From Arcticibacterium luteifluviistationis (GTDB lineage Bacteria; Bacteroidota; Bacteroidia; Cytophagales; Spirosomataceae), in the NCBI RefSeq assembly GCF_003258705.1, contig NZ_CP029480.1, positions 1,364,001 through 1,428,000 on the forward strand: a stretch of 64,000 nucleotides of DNA, given 5' to 3'. Numbering within the stretch: position 1 is the first letter of the stretch; every line of letters begins with the position of its first letter. The translations under genes and the position numbers were made by a program. Below, in pieces: positions 1 to 24,574 of this stretch. The notes beneath the pieces were generated by a model, which made no database searches, was not told where the DNA came from, and was given only the letters and a program-made list of their open reading frames with translations.

Positions 1-16448
<16,448 letters not shown>

Positions 16449-19415
16449 TCAGGTATATCGTGGGTCTGGGATATAATTAATACGTTGCATTTGGGTGATT
16501 TCTAAGCTTAAGAAATCAAATTCAGAGACCACCTTACCTACTAATTTATAGACGCCACGACCTCGAAAAGGGTACCGTGCCGCTACTGGAGGAAAATGAA
16601 CTGTGTCTATCCATTGGCCATGTTTATCTAAAAAAGTACCGAAAAACATACTTGTTCCTTTTGATGTTGACGTTCTCTTATAGGTTACTAGATAACCATA
16701 TAAAGTCAGTTGTTTATTTATAAAGTCTGGCATGTCTAACGAATAGTGTTGTGTTTTTTCAGTTTGTTCAACTAATAAAAAGGGGTTGCAAAGGGGGTAT
16801 CCTAATATTTCCATTTGGTCAAATACGTCTTCTAGTTCTGTTGAAGTAAGTTTTGGAAGCGATACAGCTTTACTTTTTATTTTGAAGAGTTCATTTTGGT
16901 GTGTTTTTTTGTGTTCTGTATTGAGTCTATATAGAGCTGTCCAAAGTAATTCACGTCTATTTATTCCAGTAAAATTGAAGGCTCCTATTCTTAATAGAAT
17001 TTGTATTTGTTCTGTTTTTGTATCTATACGATCTAGAAAATTTTCAAGGTTAGTGTATGGACCGTTCTTTTCTCTTTCATGCAATATAGTAGCCACAAGA
17101 TCTGTGTCTAAATTGTGTAAATGAGCTAGTCCTAGAAAGATATCTTGACCAATTATTGTTGTTTCTATATTGCTTAAGTTGATGTTTGGGCTGTGTATTA
17201 CGCCGCCATGCAGTCTGGCCTCGTGTATATAAGTTTCGGTTCTATAGAATCCACCACCATTATTTAAAACGGCTACCATATATTCTAAAGGGTAATAGGT
17301 TTTTAGAAATAGGCTTTGATAGCTTTCAATAGCGTAAGAAGCAGAGTGACCTTTTGCAAAGGCATAGCCAGCGAAGCTCTCTGTTTGATTCCATACATCT
17401 TTGATTGTTTCTTCTGGAATACCTTTTAGTCGGCAGTTTGTAATGAATTTTTGTTTGACTTTAACAAACTCTTCTCTGGAACGGAATTTACCGCTCATTC
17501 CGCGTCTTAATTGGTCTGCTTCAATTAGATTTAGATCTGCAAAGTAGTGAGCTACCTTAATTACATCTTCTTGGTAGACCATCACACCATATGTTTCTGG
17601 CATTATTTCTAACATTACAGGATGACCTTGTTTAGCTCTTTCAGAGTCACGGTGTCTTAGAATGTACTCTCTCATCATGCCGCTTTTGGCTACACCTGGC
17701 CTAATGATAGAACTAGCGGCTACAAGGCCTAAGTAAGTATTGACGCCTAATTTTTTTAAAAGCATACGCATGGCAGGTGATTCTACGTAGAAACAGCCAA
17801 TACATTTTGCGTCACTAATGTTCTTATTAATTACTGGGTCTTCCATGAAACGTTTTACATCATGAATATCTATTGGCGGAAGTTCAGGGCGGTTTTTGCG
17901 TATAATGGAAAGGGTATCTTTTATTTTCCCTAAACCTCGTTGTCCTAGGATGTCATATTTGAAAAGGCCTACGTCTTCTGAAATTTCCATATCAAACTGC
18001 ACCGTGGGGAAGCCTTTGGGAGGGAGGTTGGTTGCAGAAAAATAATGAATAGGTTTTTCTGAAATTATAATGCCGCTAGAGTGAACGCTAAGATGATTAG
18101 GAATACCAATTAATAGTTGAGAATATTTGACCACAAGGCTCTGAAGGCTATCGAGTTTGTTTATATCAAACTTACCGTCGCTTAGTATGTCAAGTTCAGC
18201 TTTAGGTAAACCAAAGACTTTACCCAACTCTCTAACAGCACCACTATGTTTAAAACAATTATATGTGGCTAGAAGAGCTACTTGTCCATGGCCTTTGAAG
18301 TATTCAAAAATGAAGTTGGTGATGTCGTTTCGGTCTTTTGAAGAAAAATCTATATCAAAGTCTGGAGGATTCGCTCGATGGATATTCATAAAGCGTTCAA
18401 AGTATAAATCCAAATGAATAGGGTCAACGTCGGTGATACCGAGTAAATATGCCACGATACTGTTGGCTCCGCTTCCTCTTCCTACATGGTAATAACCTTT
18501 ACTTTTGGCGTATTGAATGATTTTCCAATTAACTAGAAAGAAAGCGACGTAATCCATTTCTTTGATGGTTTCTAGCTCCTTCTTTATCCTATTTGTAATG
18601 ATAGGTGTTATTTCATCATATCTTTTTTTTAGGCCTTTTTGACATAGTATTTCAATGAATTTATAATCCCCATTACGGTCGCCGAAAAAGCTGAGTAGGT
18701 TTTGGTGTTGTCTTTTAGGCTTAAAGTCAAAATGAATACTGCATTCATTCTGGAGAGTTTCCGTGTTTTTTATAATAAGAGGGTATTGTTCTGCTATGTT
18801 GTCGAGTGTTTCTGCATTTAGAAAGGTGTCAGAAGCTTGGCCTTCTTCTGTTTTTGGTAGTTTACTTAGGAGTGTGTTATTGTCAATGGCTCTTAATAAA
18901 CGATGTACGTTAAAATCTCTTTTATGTCTGAACGTGACTTGATTAAGAAGAACCATCTTCTTTTGAAATTTGAAGTATGGAGAGCGATGTAAAAGTGGTA
19001 TGTCACTTATGGCTATACCTATATATTCGTTAGAGCTAAAGTTTTCTTTGGCTAATGAAATTACTTGTGATAATGGATAAATTATTTTGACGGAAGTGAA
19101 TTGTGGAGCTTCTTCTGGAATGGGTTGTTTGCTGTGCGTGTAGAAAGAGAGGTAACTGTTTAATTCATGAAAACCTTTGTTGTTTTTGGCTAAGCCTACA
19201 AAAAGCTGTTTTGCTCCGCATCTAAAATCGATTCCTATAATAGGTTTGATATCAAAGTCGGCGGCTTGTCTGACAAAAGACATGCAGGCGGAAGTATTAT
19301 TTATATCCGTTAAGGCAAGTACTTTTTGACCATGTTTTTGTCCAAGTTCCAATAATTCTTTTTCTGAAAAAGTGCCATAGCGGAGACTATAATAGGAGTG
19401 ACAATTTAGGTACAT
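16449..19415 (-). CDS. dnaE: DnaE-type DNA polymerase III alpha subunit of a translesion cassette
   Basis: The 988-aa protein is a C-family DNA polymerase, shorter than the usual replicative DnaE of about 1,160 aa. An N-terminal PHP domain (residues 1-90) has the first metal motif as LNCHSYYS instead of the usual HxH. The palm carries GRGSGANS (about 313-320) and PDFDIDF with D352, D354 and D356. A third acidic residue sits in FKYDILG (D488). A helix-hairpin-helix region follows, and the C-terminus has an OB fold. Catalytic acids are kept, so it should polymerise. It starts 4 bp after dinB, so the two are cotranscribed. This matches the Bacteroidota arrangement of an error-prone DnaE beside a Y-family polymerase. 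The main replicative dnaE should be elsewhere in the genome. Confidence 0.9.
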   Translation of the reverse strand: MYLNCHSYYSLRYGTFSEKELLELGQKHGQKVLALTDINNTSACMSFVRQAADFDIKPIIGIDFRCGAKQLFVGLAKNNKGFHELNSYLSFYTHSKQPIPEEAPQFTSVKIIYPLSQVISLAKENFSSNEYIGIAISDIPLLHRSPYFKFQKKMVLLNQVTFRHKRDFNVHRLLRAIDNNTLLSKLPKTEEGQASDTFLNAETLDNIAEQYPLIIKNTETLQNECSIHFDFKPKRQHQNLLSFFGDRNGDYKFIEILCQKGLKKRYDEITPIITNRIKKELETIKEMDYVAFFLVNWKIIQYAKSKGYYHVGRGSGANSIVAYLLGITDVDPIHLDLYFERFMNIHRANPPDFDIDFSSKDRNDITNFIFEYFKGHGQVALLATYNCFKHSGAVRELGKVFGLPKAELDILSDGKFDINKLDSLQSLVVKYSQLLIGIPNHLSVHSSGIIISEKPIHYFSATNLPPKGFPTVQFDMEISEDVGLFKYDILGQRGLGKIKDTLSIIRKNRPELPPIDIHDVKRFMEDPVINKNISDAKCIGCFYVESPAMRMLLKKLGVNTYLGLVAASSIIRPGVAKSGMMREYILRHRDSERAKQGHPVMLEIMPETYGVMVYQEDVIKVAHYFADLNLIEADQLRRGMSGKFRSREEFVKVKQKFITNCRLKGIPEETIKDVWNQTESFAGYAFAKGHSASYAIESYQSLFLKTYYPLEYMVAVLNNGGGFYRTETYIHEARLHGGVIHSPNINLSNIETTIIGQDIFLGLAHLHNLDTDLVATILHEREKNGPYTNLENFLDRIDTKTEQIQILLRIGAFNFTGINRRELLWTALYRLNTEHKKTHQNELFKIKSKAVSLPKLTSTELEDVFDQMEILGYPLCNPFLLVEQTEKTQHYSLDMPDFINKQLTLYGYLVTYKRTSTSKGTSMFFGTFLDKHGQWIDTVHFPPVAARYPFRGRGVYKLVGKVVSEFDFLSLEITQMQRINYIPDPRYT

Positions 19416-19419
19416 AGGG

Positions 19420-20634
19420 TTAAGCTGTTCTATGTGCTAATACGGTAGGTGGCTCGCCATTAAAGGGATTTGTTATCCCACCAATGGAACGAGCACCAAA
19501 AGTAGAGGCTCTCATAATACTTCTGGCACCAAAACGGTCTCTAATCTTATCCATTCCAGAATAAAGATTGGCTGTTTTTCTGGCATCTTCAAATATGCTA
19601 AGTTGGTAACTTCCGCTGGTGATGTCGCTGAATTTGACACCTACAAGACGAACTAAGAGGCGTTTGTTATATAGACTTTCAAAGAGTTCCATGACTTTAG
19701 GTGTCATAATATGGTCGGCGGATGAGTATGCTATTCTTGATTGCTTTGAATAGGTGTTAAAGTCGGAATAGCGAATTTTGACAGAAATACAGCCAGCTAT
19801 TTTTCCACCAGAACGTAATTGATAGGTGAGTTGCTCTGCCATGGCTTCAATGGTTGTTTTTAATATAGCGACATCAGTAGTGTCTTTGCCGAATGTTCGT
19901 TCATTAGAAATTGATTTTCTTTCATGATATTCAACCACAGGACTGTTGTCTAAAGCATTGGCTTTATGCCATAAAGAGAGTCCGTTTTTGCCCAGTACAG
20001 AGCTAATCACGTCCATGGGTAACTCTTGTACGTTTTTGACAATTTTGACGCCAAGGTTACACAGCGTGTGAAAGGTGTTTTCACCTACCATTGGTATTTT
20101 TCTGACAGAAAGCGGGGCTAAAAACCTCTTTTCGGTGCCAGGCTCAATTTTTAGCTTATTATTAGGTTTGATTTCATTGGTGGCTACTTTTGATACGGTT
20201 TTGTTTATTGACATTCCTAAGGAGATAGGTAGGCCAGTTTCATTAATGATGGTATTTCTTAACTCAGATGCATATTTGAAGCAACCGTAATGCTTGTCCA
20301 TACCTGTGAAGTCTGCATAAAACTCGTCAACACTTGCTTTTTCTAAGATAGGGACACGTTCTTTTAATATTTCTGTTACCATTCTGGAGTAATCAGAGTA
20401 AACACCAGCGTTACCTTTAATAATGATAGCTTCTGGGCAGTAGAGACGTGCTATTTTCATAGGCATACCCGAATGGACATTGAATTTTCTAGCCTCATAG
20501 CTAGCGGCAGAAACCACTCCTCTGTCACCTGTGCCGCCCACTAGAATAGGTAAACCATCCAATTTACTATCTAGTTTGCGTTCCACAGACACGAAAAACG
20601 TATCGAGATCCATGTGTAGAATGGTTCTTTCCAT
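19420..20634 (-). CDS. dinB: Y-family DNA polymerase IV (DinB)
   Basis: The 404-aa protein is a full-length Y-family translesion polymerase. It begins MERTILHMDLDTFFVSVE, giving the first metal-binding acid (D9), and has SVDEFYAD with D103/E104. The finger, palm and little-finger regions are all present. The motif QLSIF at 344-348 fits a beta-clamp binding site. It is the first gene of a two-gene unit with dnaE, and a plausible promoter lies about 60 bp upstream. No LexA-like or ImuA-like gene is next to it, so SOS control is not evident. The intact active site separates it from catalytically dead ImuB proteins. Confidence 0.93.
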   Translation of the reverse strand: MERTILHMDLDTFFVSVERKLDSKLDGLPILVGGTGDRGVVSAASYEARKFNVHSGMPMKIARLYCPEAIIIKGNAGVYSDYSRMVTEILKERVPILEKASVDEFYADFTGMDKHYGCFKYASELRNTIINETGLPISLGMSINKTVSKVATNEIKPNNKLKIEPGTEKRFLAPLSVRKIPMVGENTFHTLCNLGVKIVKNVQELPMDVISSVLGKNGLSLWHKANALDNSPVVEYHERKSISNERTFGKDTTDVAILKTTIEAMAEQLTYQLRSGGKIAGCISVKIRYSDFNTYSKQSRIAYSSADHIMTPKVMELFESLYNKRLLVRLVGVKFSDITSGSYQLSIFEDARKTANLYSGMDKIRDRFGARSIMRASTFGARSIGGITNPFNGEPPTVLAHRTA

Positions 20635-20693
20635 TATTGTTTTTGATATAGATTCTCCGTAGGCTTTGACTGAAAAAGTCTAAGGGTTTTTAT

Positions 20694-20726
20694 CAAAGGT
20701 AATGGCGACTTGTGCCGTGCTACAAA
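20694..20726 (-). promoter_or_regulatory. Bacteroidota-type promoter for dinB-dnaE
   Basis: On the minus strand TTTG (20726-20723) is followed after 21 bp by TACCTTTG (20701-20694). This matches the -33 TTTG and -7 TAnnTTTG consensus of Bacteroidota sigma factors. The start of transcription would be near 20687, about 50 nt before the dinB ATG. Confidence 0.6.
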
Positions 20727-20802
20727 TAATTGCTTTTATTGCTAATTATATTAGACTTGCAAGTGTCTGTGTTTAGTATGGAGTTTTTTTGAGAAGTCAA
20801 TC

Positions 20803-21303
20803 TCAAGCTAAGCTTAGGCTGAGAACAGCATCTTCCATCAGAAAGCCTTGTCCAATGTCTATATCTTCGTTTTTTACTAAGACAAATCCTTGCTTCAAAT
20901 AAAAGTTATAGGCTTTGTTGTATTTATTGACGTTTAGCGTCAATGCTCTTTGTTTATTCTCAATAGCTATTTTTTTTGCGTAAGCTATTAGCTCTTTTCC
21001 ATAGCCTTTTCCTTGGGTTGATGGGTGTAGGTAGATTTTATGGATTTTAGTGATGGATTCATTTTTGACATTCAGTTCATAACTGAGATAGCCTATATCT
21101 TTTCCAGCTTCTGATACAATGATAAAAACATGGTTTAATTCGCTTAGTTGCTTCTTAAGTGAAGCCAAGGAGTACATCATGTCAAGCATGTATTCTAGCT
21201 GCGTTTTTGATAGGATTTGACCGAAGGTAGCTGGCCAAATTTCTTTAGCTAAAGATTGGATGATGGGTAATTCTTTAATGGTTGCTTTTCGGAGTGAAAT
21301 CAT
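20803..21303 (-). CDS. GNAT family N-acetyltransferase
   Basis: The 166-aa protein fits the Gcn5-related acetyltransferase fold. The acetyl-CoA pyrophosphate loop reads HPSTQGKGYGKELIAYAKKI (about 92-111), with the Q/RxxGxG/A signature as QGKGYG. The tail NKYNKAYNFYLKQGFVLV is the typical C-terminal part of the family. The substrate cannot be named. It lies between the dinB promoter and the exuT terminator and is probably transcribed alone. Its length is normal for a single GNAT domain. Confidence 0.85.
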   Translation of the reverse strand: MISLRKATIKELPIIQSLAKEIWPATFGQILSKTQLEYMLDMMYSLASLKKQLSELNHVFIIVSEAGKDIGYLSYELNVKNESITKIHKIYLHPSTQGKGYGKELIAYAKKIAIENKQRALTLNVNKYNKAYNFYLKQGFVLVKNEDIDIGQGFLMEDAVLSLSLA

Positions 21304-21319
21304 GCTGTAAAACTAAGAA

Positions 21320-21353
21320 AGCCAAATCAGAGTTTATGTACTCTGATTTGGCT
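21320..21353 (-). terminator. Rho-independent terminator after exuT
   Basis: Perfect 14-bp arms (agccaaatcagagt / actctgatttggct) surround a 6-nt loop. The hairpin begins 25 bp after the exuT stop. On the minus strand it is followed by TTTCTTAGTTTT. Confidence 0.85.
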
Positions 21354-21377
21354 TTTATATAAAAACGAATGACAAAT

Positions 21378-22664
21378 TTATAATTTAACCTTAGTCATTT
21401 TAGGGGCTAAGAAGTGCATGCAAAGCCATGCTATCAAATATGCAAATCCACAGATAATAAAGATGATATTATAACCGGCTCCAATGTTGCCAGCTAACTC
21501 AAATTTATCAAGTATAAAACCTACCAACCAAGGAAATAAAACGCCACCTACGGAACCAGCCAAACCACCAATTCCTACTACGGAACTTACTGCCTTTTTA
21601 GGAAACATATCAGAAGCAGTGGTAAACATATTAGCACTCCATGCTTGGTGTGCCGCACAGGCCAAACTAATTAATGCTACAGCCCACCAGATACTAGGGG
21701 CGTATTTGGCTGCCATAATTGGCATTACTGCAAAGGCTACTATCAACATAGTTGCTTTTCTGGCTTTATATATAGGCCAGCCTTTCTTGATGAAGTAACC
21801 TGATAAATAACCACCACCTACTGAGCCAATGGTAGCTACAACATATAGAACAGCGATATGAATAGATGGCTTTTTTAAATCCAAATCAAAAATATCTGAG
21901 AAATAAGAAGGTATCCAGAATAAGAAAAACCACCAAATAGGATCTGAGAAAAACTTACCTAAAACGTAAGCCCAAGTTTGTCTTAAGCTAAAGAGTTTAC
22001 CCCAACTAACGCCTTCATCCGATTCTCCAGTGTCATCTTCTTCAACATCGCTATTTATGTAGGCTAATTCTTCTTGACTAACGCCTTTCTTTCTCTCTGG
22101 TCTTTCATACATAATCCACCAGAAAATAAGCCATACAAAACCAACTGCACCTGTAAGAATAAAGGCCATTTCCCAGCCATAAACCCCCAGAATCCAAGGG
22201 ACAAAAAGTGGGGCGATAACTGCTCCTATGTTTGTCCCGGCATTGAATATTCCGGTGGCCAAGGCTCTATCTTTTTTAGGAAACCATTCTGCTACAGTTT
22301 TTATTGATGCGGGGAAGTTACCTGCTTCTCCAGCTCCCAAAAGTACTCTCCAAAAAGCAAAACCAAATGTTGAACTAGCTAATGCATGTCCCATGGCGGC
22401 AACAGACCAAACGAAAATAGAAACGCTCAAGCCAATTTTAGTACCTATCTTATCAATAATACGTCCGAAGATTAAATAACCAAATGCATAAGCGGCTGTA
22501 AAAGCCATTACTATATAACTGTAGTCTTTTTCGGTCCAACTAAATGCTTTTTCTAAGGTTGGCTTAAGTAGGCCAATAACTTGCCTGTCTAGGTAGTTAA
22601 TAGTAGTAGCGGTGAATAAAAGTATCACCACCGTCCACCTAAATACTTTAGGCTTATTTTCCAT
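21378..22664 (-). CDS. exuT: Hexuronate transporter, MFS superfamily (ExuT-like)
   Basis: The 428-aa inner-membrane protein has about 12 hydrophobic segments and the anion:cation symporter signature of the ExuT/GudP group. It opens WTVVILLFTATTINYLDRQV and has GAGEAGNFPASIKTVAEWFP in the first half, which are family hallmarks. The predicted role is proton-coupled uptake of galacturonate and/or glucuronate. It is the last gene of the uxaB-uxaA-uxaC-kdgK-kdgA-exuT series. A strong terminator follows, and a hairpin separates it from kdgA, so its expression may be partly uncoupled. The neighbouring catabolic genes make the substrate assignment stronger than sequence alone would. Confidence 0.88.
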   Translation of the reverse strand: MENKPKVFRWTVVILLFTATTINYLDRQVIGLLKPTLEKAFSWTEKDYSYIVMAFTAAYAFGYLIFGRIIDKIGTKIGLSVSIFVWSVAAMGHALASSTFGFAFWRVLLGAGEAGNFPASIKTVAEWFPKKDRALATGIFNAGTNIGAVIAPLFVPWILGVYGWEMAFILTGAVGFVWLIFWWIMYERPERKKGVSQEELAYINSDVEEDDTGESDEGVSWGKLFSLRQTWAYVLGKFFSDPIWWFFLFWIPSYFSDIFDLDLKKPSIHIAVLYVVATIGSVGGGYLSGYFIKKGWPIYKARKATMLIVAFAVMPIMAAKYAPSIWWAVALISLACAAHQAWSANMFTTASDMFPKKAVSSVVGIGGLAGSVGGVLFPWLVGFILDKFELAGNIGAGYNIIFIICGFAYLIAWLCMHFLAPKMTKVKL

Positions 22665-22739
22665 TTTTATAGGGTTATTTTTCTAGCTAAAAGAAGCTAA
22701 ATGCTTTATTGAAGTAGAGTAGGGAATCTGAATGATTAT

Positions 22740-22775
22740 AATCGGAGAGCTAATGGTCTATTTAACTCTCCGATT
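22740..22775. terminator. Hairpin between kdgA and exuT
   Basis: Arms aatcggagag (22740-22749) and ctctccgatt (22766-22775) are perfect 10-bp complements with a 16-nt loop. On the plus strand a T-run follows. On the minus strand, the direction of the operon, the tail is ATAATCATTC, so it may act as a partial terminator or an mRNA-stabilising hairpin rather than a full stop. Confidence 0.6.
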
Positions 22776-22782
22776 TTTTTGA

Positions 22783-23448
22783 TTAACGAAGTGTTTTTAT
22801 CAAAGCCAAAGCATCTTTTACTTTGTTCTTTAAGCCTTCGAAATCTTTATTTTTTAGTATTTCTTTTGAAATAAGCTGTGAACCCATTCCAACGCAAGTA
22901 ACGCCAGCGTCAAACCAACCTTTTAAGTTAGCTTCGTCAGGAGAAACACCGCCTGTAGGCATAATGCTAGTCCATGGCTGAGGGCCTTTGATTCCTTTTA
23001 CGAATTTAGGACCGTATAAGTCACCAGGGAATAATTTCACAATTTCGCAGCCCATCTCTTCTGCCTTACAAATTTCTGTAAGACTTCCACAACCAGGAGA
23101 CCAAAGTACTTTGCGACGGTTACAAACTATTGCGATGTCTTCTCTTAGTACAGGAGTAACAATGAAGTTAGCTCCCAGTGCCATGTATAATGAAGCAGAT
23201 GCTGCATCTGTAACAGAGCCCACGCCTAAAATCATACCTGGAAGTTCTGCAAGAGCATACTTGTTTAACTCTCCGAAAACTTCATGAGCGAAATCTCCTC
23301 TTGATGTAAATTCCATCAATCTAGAACCTCCGTCATAACAAGCTTTTAAAACATCTTTACAAAGCTCAATGTCAGAATGGAAAAATAAAGGAACCATCCC
23401 GTTATCTTTCATTACTGCAGCTACTTCTAATCTTGTATATTTTGCCAT
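22783..23448 (-). CDS. kdgA: KDPG / KHG aldolase
   Basis: The 221-aa cytoplasmic class I aldolase splits 2-keto-3-deoxy-6-phosphogluconate into pyruvate and glyceraldehyde-3-phosphate. The Schiff-base lysine is in CEIVKLFPG (K138), and the catalytic glutamate fits LMEFTSRG (E46). The phosphate-binding end MPTGGVSPDEAN is present. It lies 15 bp after kdgK, clearly in the same operon. It is the last enzymatic step of galacturonate breakdown in this cluster. The Escherichia coli counterpart is eda; the protein could also act on 4-hydroxy-2-oxoglutarate. Confidence 0.92.
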   Translation of the reverse strand: MAKYTRLEVAAVMKDNGMVPLFFHSDIELCKDVLKACYDGGSRLMEFTSRGDFAHEVFGELNKYALAELPGMILGVGSVTDAASASLYMALGANFIVTPVLREDIAIVCNRRKVLWSPGCGSLTEICKAEEMGCEIVKLFPGDLYGPKFVKGIKGPQPWTSIMPTGGVSPDEANLKGWFDAGVTCVGMGSQLISKEILKNKDFEGLKNKVKDALALIKTLR

Positions 23449-23463
23449 TTTTCTGTTATAAAT

Positions 23464-24504
23464 TTATCTAGCTACTCGACCTGATGCATCGCCGCCCATT
23501 AATTTTTCTACTTCTGGAACTGTTACCAAGTTAGCATCTCCTTTGATGGTATGCTTAAGACATGATGCCGCTACCGCAAAATTAAGTGCGTTTTGGTCGT
23601 CTTCTGGGTATTTCAATAAACCATAAATTAAACCTCCCATAAATGAATCACCACCACCTACACGATCCACAATGTCCGTGATTTGATATTGAGGAGACTC
23701 AAACATGTTTTTACCGTCATACATTACGCCAGCCCATGTATTATGTGATGCTGAGATAGAACCTCTAAGGGTAGTAATTACTTTTTTCGCCTTAGGGAAT
23801 TTTTCCATCATTTGTTTACAAACAGAAAGGAAAGCTGTGGCAGTAACATCGTGACCTTGTGTAGTAATATCAAGACCTTCTGGCTTAATTCCGAAGTGCT
23901 TTTCTGCATCTTCTTCGTTTCCAAGGATAATGTCGCAATGTGATGTAAGCTCGGTCATGATGGCTTCTCTGTCTCCACCATAATTCCATAACTTAGCTCT
24001 GTAGTTAAGGTCTGTAGATATGGTAATACCTTTAGCACTCGCAGCTTTTACTGCTTCTAAACAAGTATCTGCAGCACTTTGAGAAATTGCTGGTGTAATA
24101 CCTGTCCAGTGAAACCATTCTACTCCTTCAAAAACTTTATCCCAATCAACCATTCCTGGCTCAATCTCACTTACAGAAGAGCCTGCTCTGTCGTAAACCA
24201 CCTTACTTCCTCTTGAAACAGCTCCGGTTTCTAAGAAGTAAATACCTAATCTTTCTCCACCAAAAACTATGTTATCAGTGTTGACACCACGTTTTCTCAT
24301 TTCCATTAAGGCACATTCTCCTATGTCGTTTTTTGGTAAACGAGTTACAAAACTTACCGGAACGCCGTAATTGGCAAGGGATACAGCCACATTGGACTCA
24401 CCACCACCATAGACTACGTCAAAGCTATTTGTTTGAGAAAATCTTAAAAAACCTGGAGGTGAAAGGCGTAACATGATTTCACCGAAAGTGACTACTTTTT
24501 TCAT
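23464..24504 (-). CDS. kdgK: 2-keto-3-deoxygluconate kinase
   Basis: The 346-aa PfkB/ribokinase-family kinase phosphorylates 2-keto-3-deoxygluconate to KDPG. The N-terminal motif reads VVTFGEIMLRLSPPGFLRF, followed by the substrate loop VYGGGESNVAVSLANYG. The C-terminal signature DRVGGGDSFMGGLIYGL holds the catalytic Asp of GGGD. Length is normal for KdgK. It sits between uxaC and kdgA, directly upstream of the aldolase that uses its product, which fixes the substrate choice among PfkB kinases. Confidence 0.92.
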   Translation of the reverse strand: MKKVVTFGEIMLRLSPPGFLRFSQTNSFDVVYGGGESNVAVSLANYGVPVSFVTRLPKNDIGECALMEMRKRGVNTDNIVFGGERLGIYFLETGAVSRGSKVVYDRAGSSVSEIEPGMVDWDKVFEGVEWFHWTGITPAISQSAADTCLEAVKAASAKGITISTDLNYRAKLWNYGGDREAIMTELTSHCDIILGNEEDAEKHFGIKPEGLDITTQGHDVTATAFLSVCKQMMEKFPKAKKVITTLRGSISASHNTWAGVMYDGKNMFESPQYQITDIVDRVGGGDSFMGGLIYGLLKYPEDDQNALNFAVAASCLKHTIKGDANLVTVPEVEKLMGGDASGRVAR

Positions 24505-24574
24505 TTTGTTATTTTTTTGACTTTTTAAATGTCTTTTTATTAAATAATTAACCCCTAAAGTTCGGTTTTAATGA

